Shown piece by piece: positions 58,440 through 64,000 of a stretch of 64,000 nt of DNA. The stretch's first letter is position 1. The number at the start of each line of letters is the position of its first letter. The stretch comes from Sipunculus nudus (taxonomy: Eukaryota; Annelida; Sipuncula; Golfingiida; Sipunculidae). A program made the translations under genes and the position numbers. The notes beneath the pieces are model-generated. The model did no database searches and was not told where the DNA came from. It saw nothing but the letters and a program-made list of their open reading frames with translations. The DNA is taken from contig CM049315.1 of the NCBI GenBank assembly GCA_026874595.1, positions 65,471,389-65,535,388 of the forward strand, read 5' to 3'.

Positions 58440-58830
58440 TGTATTATTTTTGCATGGTGTCCATCTGGTTGTCTGTCTGGGGTTAAAATCACTCATAACT
58501 CGGAAGTGTTTTGATTGATTGCCTGAAATTTAAATGTGTATACAAATATACATCTTAGATAGCTTTCTCTTTCAATGACAGGTGGCGCAACCTTCAATCA
58601 TGTGTTAACGTGGCACTCTATTTCCCCTAACCACTAAATCCATGCCTCACTTCACCCGTACCAATCTGATTTCAGCGGATACACGTAGTCGCTTTCGACT
58701 ACCCGTAACTAGTTGCTCATGCATCTGTGCACATAGCCGAAGAGTGGTTTGAAGTATCTGCCTGAAATTGTTCATGTCCATACTTCTTGAATGGCTTTCT
58801 TGTACACAAGACTGGTGGTGCCACTTACAT
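58440..58830 (+). repeat. Family A fragments
   Basis: 'ggggttaaaatcactcataa', 'gcctgaaattt', 'gatagctttct' and 'gacaggtggcgc' match 23510-23620. A second fragment follows at 58735. Confidence 0.6.
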
Positions 58831-59099
58831 TCATTTTTGTGTTGTGTGCACCCATGCCAGTATTTTAGCAGTGACATTTGTGTACTTGGTGCATGCACTC
58901 GGGTTTAAAAAAATCAGTTCTTGTATTGTACATATACATGTCACACATATACTTAAAAAGTAACGGTCCAGCATGGAAGCATTATAACTGATGTATATCC
59001 CATTGCACAGGTTCGCATAAGGCTTGTAGAGAGTTCAATTTCGCTTTTCTTCAGTTTATAAAGAAGATGATTAAGCGGTAAAATCATACATAATAATTT

Positions 59100-61800
59100 T
59101 ATTGAAAAAATTCTTAGTTTCTTTGAAATAGTAATTTTAAAATACTCTTATATTCCTTAAGGATATTTTCTTTATTTTGTTCACTAATCCATCTCCCTGT
59201 TTGCTTTCTGGTTTTACATAGATATAATTAATTATATTTAAGTATACATACCGTGCCGTATTTTTCATATTTATTATTTTATCCTTCGTATATTCATGTA
59301 TTTCCAGACCAGGGTTATTTTTAGCTCTTTTCCAACAAGTTGGAATTTCATCCTCTAAACCTTTATATTTTATAAAATTTATATTAACCTTATATTTGTC
59401 AATAAATTCTTTAAATGTCAAAAATGTTAAATAGTTTCCTGGTTTTTCAGTGTTGGCAGACAGTGTTTTGATACCTGCCATATATAAATTCTTTTAAAAA
59501 AATACTGTTTCTTAAAGCTGTGTATCAGAATTATACCATAATGTTTATAATTGAGTTTTATCTGATTTAACTGTCTTTTTTAAAATATATTTGCACCAAT
59601 GATAAAACCTTTCCAGAATGGATCGCATGAGTCGCTGAAATTGTGCATGTCCTGTTCTTTCAAATTACATTTAAAAGTGTATGTAACAAGGTTTTAAAAA
59701 TTGTACATTAATAATCTGTCTTAAGCCATCTTCTAAAAGCCATTGAGGAACCGTTTAACCCATGAAAGTTTTTATACGCCTGTCTATGACGGGACGTAGT
59801 ATGGTATACCAAACGTCCGTCCGTCGGGCCATCCGTCCGTTAAGTTTTAGTGTCACCCCGGTACTCTACCGGAGCTTCGATTGATTTTAACGAAACTCAC
59901 CATAACAACTAACCAATAGATTATCTCGCTCGAGTTCGATTATGGGCAAAATCTACGCATATTTAATAAGGTCAGAGGTCACTAGGCTACTCTGTGGTGT
60001 CGCCACGATAACTTACGAAGAATACGATTAATGTTGATAAAACTCAACAAAAATGTTAATCAATCAAATATCTAGCCTAAGTTACATTTCCAACAAAATC
60101 CAAGCATATTTAATGAAGTCAGAGGTCACCGCACTTTGGAAGCACTGTGGTGATTTACCAAAAATCCTAAGGAATTTCATGGAACTCATTATACATATTT
60201 ACCAATACAGTTTCTCACATCAATTAAATTCTCAGCAAAATTCACGCATATTTAATGAGGTCAGAGGTCACCAGTCTGCTTTGTACAGGCCAATTCTTGG
60301 TGTCGCCGCGAAAACGTACAAGGAATATAATGTTTTTTTATTAAACTCAATAGAAATATTAATCAGTATAAAGTCTCCCCTAATTTCTATTCCCAGCAAA
60401 ACCATGAATATTTAATGAGGTCAGAGGTGACCACACTTTGGTGGCACAACCCTCACCATAAATCTGATGGATTTTCATACAGTTTCTCACTTGAATTACA
60501 TTCTCAGCAAATTCACCCATATTTAATGAGGTCAGAGATCACAAAATATCCAACGGGCGTATTTTGCACCATTTGCGGTGCTCTTGTTAAAGATTGTATC
60601 TTAGATGCAAGATGAATCATATTTAGTCCTCCTTATTTCTTGGTGCAATGATTGTAGATCTTTTACCTTTTTCTGGTTGGTTGTTCCAGATAAATCTAAA
60701 TATAATTTTTTCAATTTCTTTGATACAGTTATTTGGTGGACTTGGTAGAACTAAGAATAAATAAGTTGACTGTGAAATTGTGAAGGTATTTTACAATAGT
60801 TATCCTGCCTGATAGAGACATTATTCTGTTACTCCAAGTATTAATAATGACTTTAATTTTACCAAGGCTTTCTTTATAGTTGATCTCTATCATTTTTTTT
60901 TTCATTCCGGGTGAATGGAGATTCCCAATATTTTTACAGGATATTGGTACAACAATGTATTCCTAGAGTTTTTTTAGGGTCTAGATATTTGTTCAAAATC
61001 TGAGAATACTATAACGGTTTCTTGCACTGACAGAGGCCCCCTGTTAGTGTTAAAACCTGTATCGTCGGCATATTGTATAATTTTATGTTCCTTCTGATCT
61101 ATCGTTACTCCTCTTATGTTACTGTTGTTCCTTATTTCAGTTGCTAAAGTTTCTGCTGCAAGAATAAATAGATAAGGAGAAAGGGGGCTGCCCTGCCTTA
61201 AACCTTAAGTGACTGGAACTAATTCTGTTGCCTAACCTCTATTTGGCACACAACTGTAATTGACACTGTATGATAAATTGATCCACTTCCTAAATTTAGT
61301 TCCAAAGTTGAATTTTTGAAGAGTGTCTTGAATGTAAGGCCATTCTAATTGATCGAAAGCTTTTTCAAAGTCGACTGATGCAAGTAGCCGCCTTTATCAA
61401 TTAGTTTTAAATAAGAGATTATGCCTGTAATTTTAATAATATTTTTTCCAGTATACCTATTTTTCATGAACCCAGTATGATCAGCGTGACCTTAAGAGGG
61501 TAATACGTATTTAGGTTTATTAGCTGATGTTTTTGCTATAACCTTATAGTCTGTATTAAGAAGTGAAAGAGTGCTCACGTTTTAAATAAAATAAGTCTTT
61601 TTCTTTCTTTGGAATGAGGTATATAACTCCTTGACGCATAGTTATTGGAAGGCAATCTGTATAAAAGGAATATTTAATAGCATTTATAAATTTAAATAAT
61701 TTAAACCCGTCGTAGTGTTTCAAAACAAAAAGTATTTTCATATCTATGCTTTGACATTTCAGTTTGAAACATGTTTGAGGGATAGGTGATGTAAACATGT
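59100..61800 (-). pseudogene. LINE reverse transcriptase relic (L1/Tx1-like)
   Basis: Minus-strand blocks in order: MRQGVIYLIPKKEKDL (~61640), GLRQGSPLSPYLFILAAETL (~61170), QYADDT (~61070) as the polymerase active site, IIFRFIWNNQPEKGKRST (~60690), FWKGFI (~59610), then an open C-terminal frame 59481-59137 (FKEFIDKYKVNINFIKYKGL, EIPTCWKRAK). Several stops and shifts separate them. The block order and C-terminal W-containing region match L1/Tx1-type LINEs; the clade is tentative. The endonuclease part is absent. Family E sequence interrupts it. Confidence 0.8.
59769..60588 (+). repeat. Dispersed repeat family E, inserted in the LINE relic
   Basis: Starts TTTTTATACGCCTGTC with CCGTCCGTC runs and ends CACCATTTGCGGTGCTCTTGTT-like at 60588. 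Inside, 'atatttaatgaggtcagagg' recurs at about 59960, 60107, 60248, 60408 and 60521, so it contains about five diverged ~110-160-bp modules. Open frames here (60053-60415) follow the modules and are not genes. Confidence 0.65.
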
Positions 61801-64000
61801 TCTACAACATGTTTCAATAAATACAAGTTTTAATATTTACATTTAATAACCCGAAACACGTGTCATACTGTCATGAATGCCGACATGTTTCAAATAAACG
61901 TTCACCCGTTTCAACTTGAAATAGGGAAAACGGGTCAAACACCTGTTTGTCCCATTTGAAATAAATATTCGTATTTCTAACAATTCAGCGTCCACATGTT
62001 GCAAATATTTAAAACCATGTTTTAAGGAATCTTACACCTCTAACATACTCAGTATTACGTCTCTGTGATGCTACAGTTTCACAAAGGATATCACAACATA
62101 CAACCATGACAGAATAATGACAGTTGACACAGTCATGCACCACGTCTTTGCTTATTGGTCTAAAGGGAGTATTTCAGACGCCATACCGATATATTAAGAA
62201 GGTAACACAAGAAATACCAGCGGATTGATTTGTATCGCATAGCGAGCGCCCTCTTTTTTGACCTAATTCAGGGAAATCAAATAAATATACGTTTAATACC
62301 GAAATGCAGCGCCAGATTGTGCGTCGCTCTGTTTTTCTTCTTTAAACCTCTGTGTGTAAATATTATGTATAATGACTACTTAACTGCATTCCCTGCACTT
62401 GTCCTTATTTACCTGCGTAAAGCTTACGTACGGAATGCGGGATTCGGAAGGGGCATAAAATCGATATTTACTAAATAAATAAGGTGAGATTCCTTCTGCG
62501 CGGATCAGGCATGCAGACTGTGAATTAGTAACCCAGCCAAAATCTGAACAGTCCTCTAAAATTAATTTTTACGGCATGTCATGTTGATAGAAGGCATCCA
62601 TGTGGGATCTTCTCAGTGATGTGAGGTGAAAAAGATGTGGACGGATGCCATCGCGAAATTTGAATGTGAAGGTGATTTTTATGGTCATCAAGGTCACAAG
62701 GTATAACATTTCGTTTTTTTCCTTTGTTTGGTGTAATAGGCCACTTTTTCCCATTTAAAATTTCCATAATATCCAATTATTTTGCAGATTGCTTATAAAA
62801 TTTTAATTTATAAACTGATAAACTAACAATGAATAAAAAAAATGTAGATAATTTACTTCATAGGACTTTGGATTTCACTGAATTCGTAACCCTGTGTTTG
62901 CACTGTACATAGTCTGATCGTCCTGTCTGTGGGTTTGTGTGTTTGTCTCTCACTCTTCTCTGAGATGTCTGAATGCACGGACGTCAGACATGGTCATTTT
63001 ATCATGCATGGGCCACATTAGAACCCTATTGATTTCTATACGAATGTGGCCACCAGGGGGCGCTGTTGACTATATCAAGGCTACCTTTGTTTTGCAATAG
63101 ATGGCAGTTTGTTCTCAGGGTAAACATGTATTGACAGCTTGATTGCAGCTTCTTGAACAATATTAAGTTGTTATACTCCTTCCATTGTAGTGATATCAAG
63201 TTATTTTCTTTCTTTCATTTGCCATGAAGCAGATTATTTCTTAAATGGACGCATTCTGCAATTATTTCATGTGTGATTGTGCTCTTTAGTGTATAATCAT
63301 CTTTATAATGTTTTTATAAGAGAGAACCTTAAAAACACTAGCATTATACATGCTGCTATGCCGTCTATGGTGTTAAGAATAAAAATATGATAAAACACAA
63401 TGACATATTGTATGTCAATAATAATATTTATTATTGAATATCTATGACTGATTAATCTACAGTCCCAGGTGTATGAAAACAGTTTAGTCATATGCAAATA
63501 TGATGATAGTTATATTATAAAAAATAATAATAATAATATTAATTTGGTAATTTGAATGATATTGTGCTCAAAAGCTATACCTTTAATTATATAGTTCAAA
63601 CATATCATATAGCGGGTTTGGTGATTAACTATGCACCATTTTTTTACTTTGATTATTGGTCAACTTGAATGCTGTTTGTGCAATATTTTGTGTTTATTTG
63701 AGTTAAAAGACCCTTATGTAAGCTGTTAAATCTTGATATATAAACCTTAATGCTATTTGAAGCTGAAATCAATCAAGGTGATGATGTACAAGGTGTCCGC
63801 TGATTTTATGCGTTGGAAAGGATACAAAAGTTGCATCAGGGAAATGGAGCTTCAATAAATTACCTCCCTCTAAAGGAAAATTAAGTGCCTTAGCACTTAA
63901 AAACTGTATTGAGCTTGACTGCATAGAAGGTTGCCAAAAATTGGTGGACTCTGGAGGATATATTAAACAACTATTGAAACTAGAAGCAAGTTATTGATAA
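61801..64000. other. Intergenic, no gene seen
   Basis: Short open frames only. I find no repeat family, RNA gene or splice-bounded exon that I can support. Confidence 0.4.
63050..63063 (+). promoter_or_regulatory. CTCF-like motif
   Basis: CCACCAGGGGGCGC agrees with the core of the conserved animal CTCF motif. A single match of this kind can occur by chance or within a repeat. Confidence 0.3.

Noticed and set aside
60053-60415. 120-codon open frame
   Set aside because: Follows the repeated modules of family E. The peptide repeats the same phrases.

Overview
This is eukaryotic nuclear DNA from an animal. It is AT-rich and dominated by repeats, with introns flanked by GT/AG, AATAAA poly(A) signals, microsatellites, minisatellites and many nested transposable elements. 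The dispersed repeats (a hairpin head built on AGCTCAGCTGAC, runs of GTCCGTCC, and tails ending CCCATGGGCCCTTGTT) look like those I associate with molluscan and other lophotrochozoan genomes. A marine invertebrate, probably a mollusc, is therefore my best guess, but it is an inference.

Layout. 1-9.9 kb holds dispersed repeats, plus one complete 3.2 kb inverted-repeat element (3414-6578) with an 8-bp target duplication and a satellite core. 10.2-12.3 kb is the last coding exon of a tRNA-methyltransferase-like gene (TRMT9B type), with a 27-bp minisatellite in its 3' UTR. 13-25 kb is a mosaic of repeats, including a duplicated 15-16 kb / 22-24 kb segment. 25.4-29.2 kb has a 103-bp palindromic insertion, a ~118-bp minisatellite interrupted by a hAT-like MITE, and a 77-bp minisatellite. 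30.5-32.2 kb is a deleted Ty3-type relic split by a second MITE. 33.4-34.7 kb is a minus-strand Tigger/pogo transposase relic. 36.5-40.8 kb is a degenerate Ty3-type LTR retrotransposon.

The most notable unit is 41690-53802. It starts CACTGAAAA, ends TTTTCAGTG, is flanked by TA on both sides, and has inverted subterminal arrays of TTAGTC...GACTAA modules. Inside lie two genes in the same direction: an intact 819-aa C2H2-finger/transposase-like protein, and a seven-exon 502-aa protein of the SAMD3-like family whose splice phases all fit. I read this as a complete ~12.1 kb CACTA/CMC-type transposon carrying a transposase and an accessory protein.

Downstream are hAT-like ends (53.8-54.5 kb), a GCGATC-rich foldback element with a perfect 74-bp hairpin (57161-58274), and a minus-strand LINE relic (59.1-61.8 kb) interrupted by another repeat. 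The last 2 kb hold no gene I can support. Apart from the TRMT9B-like exon, every recognisable protein in the window appears to belong to a mobile element.
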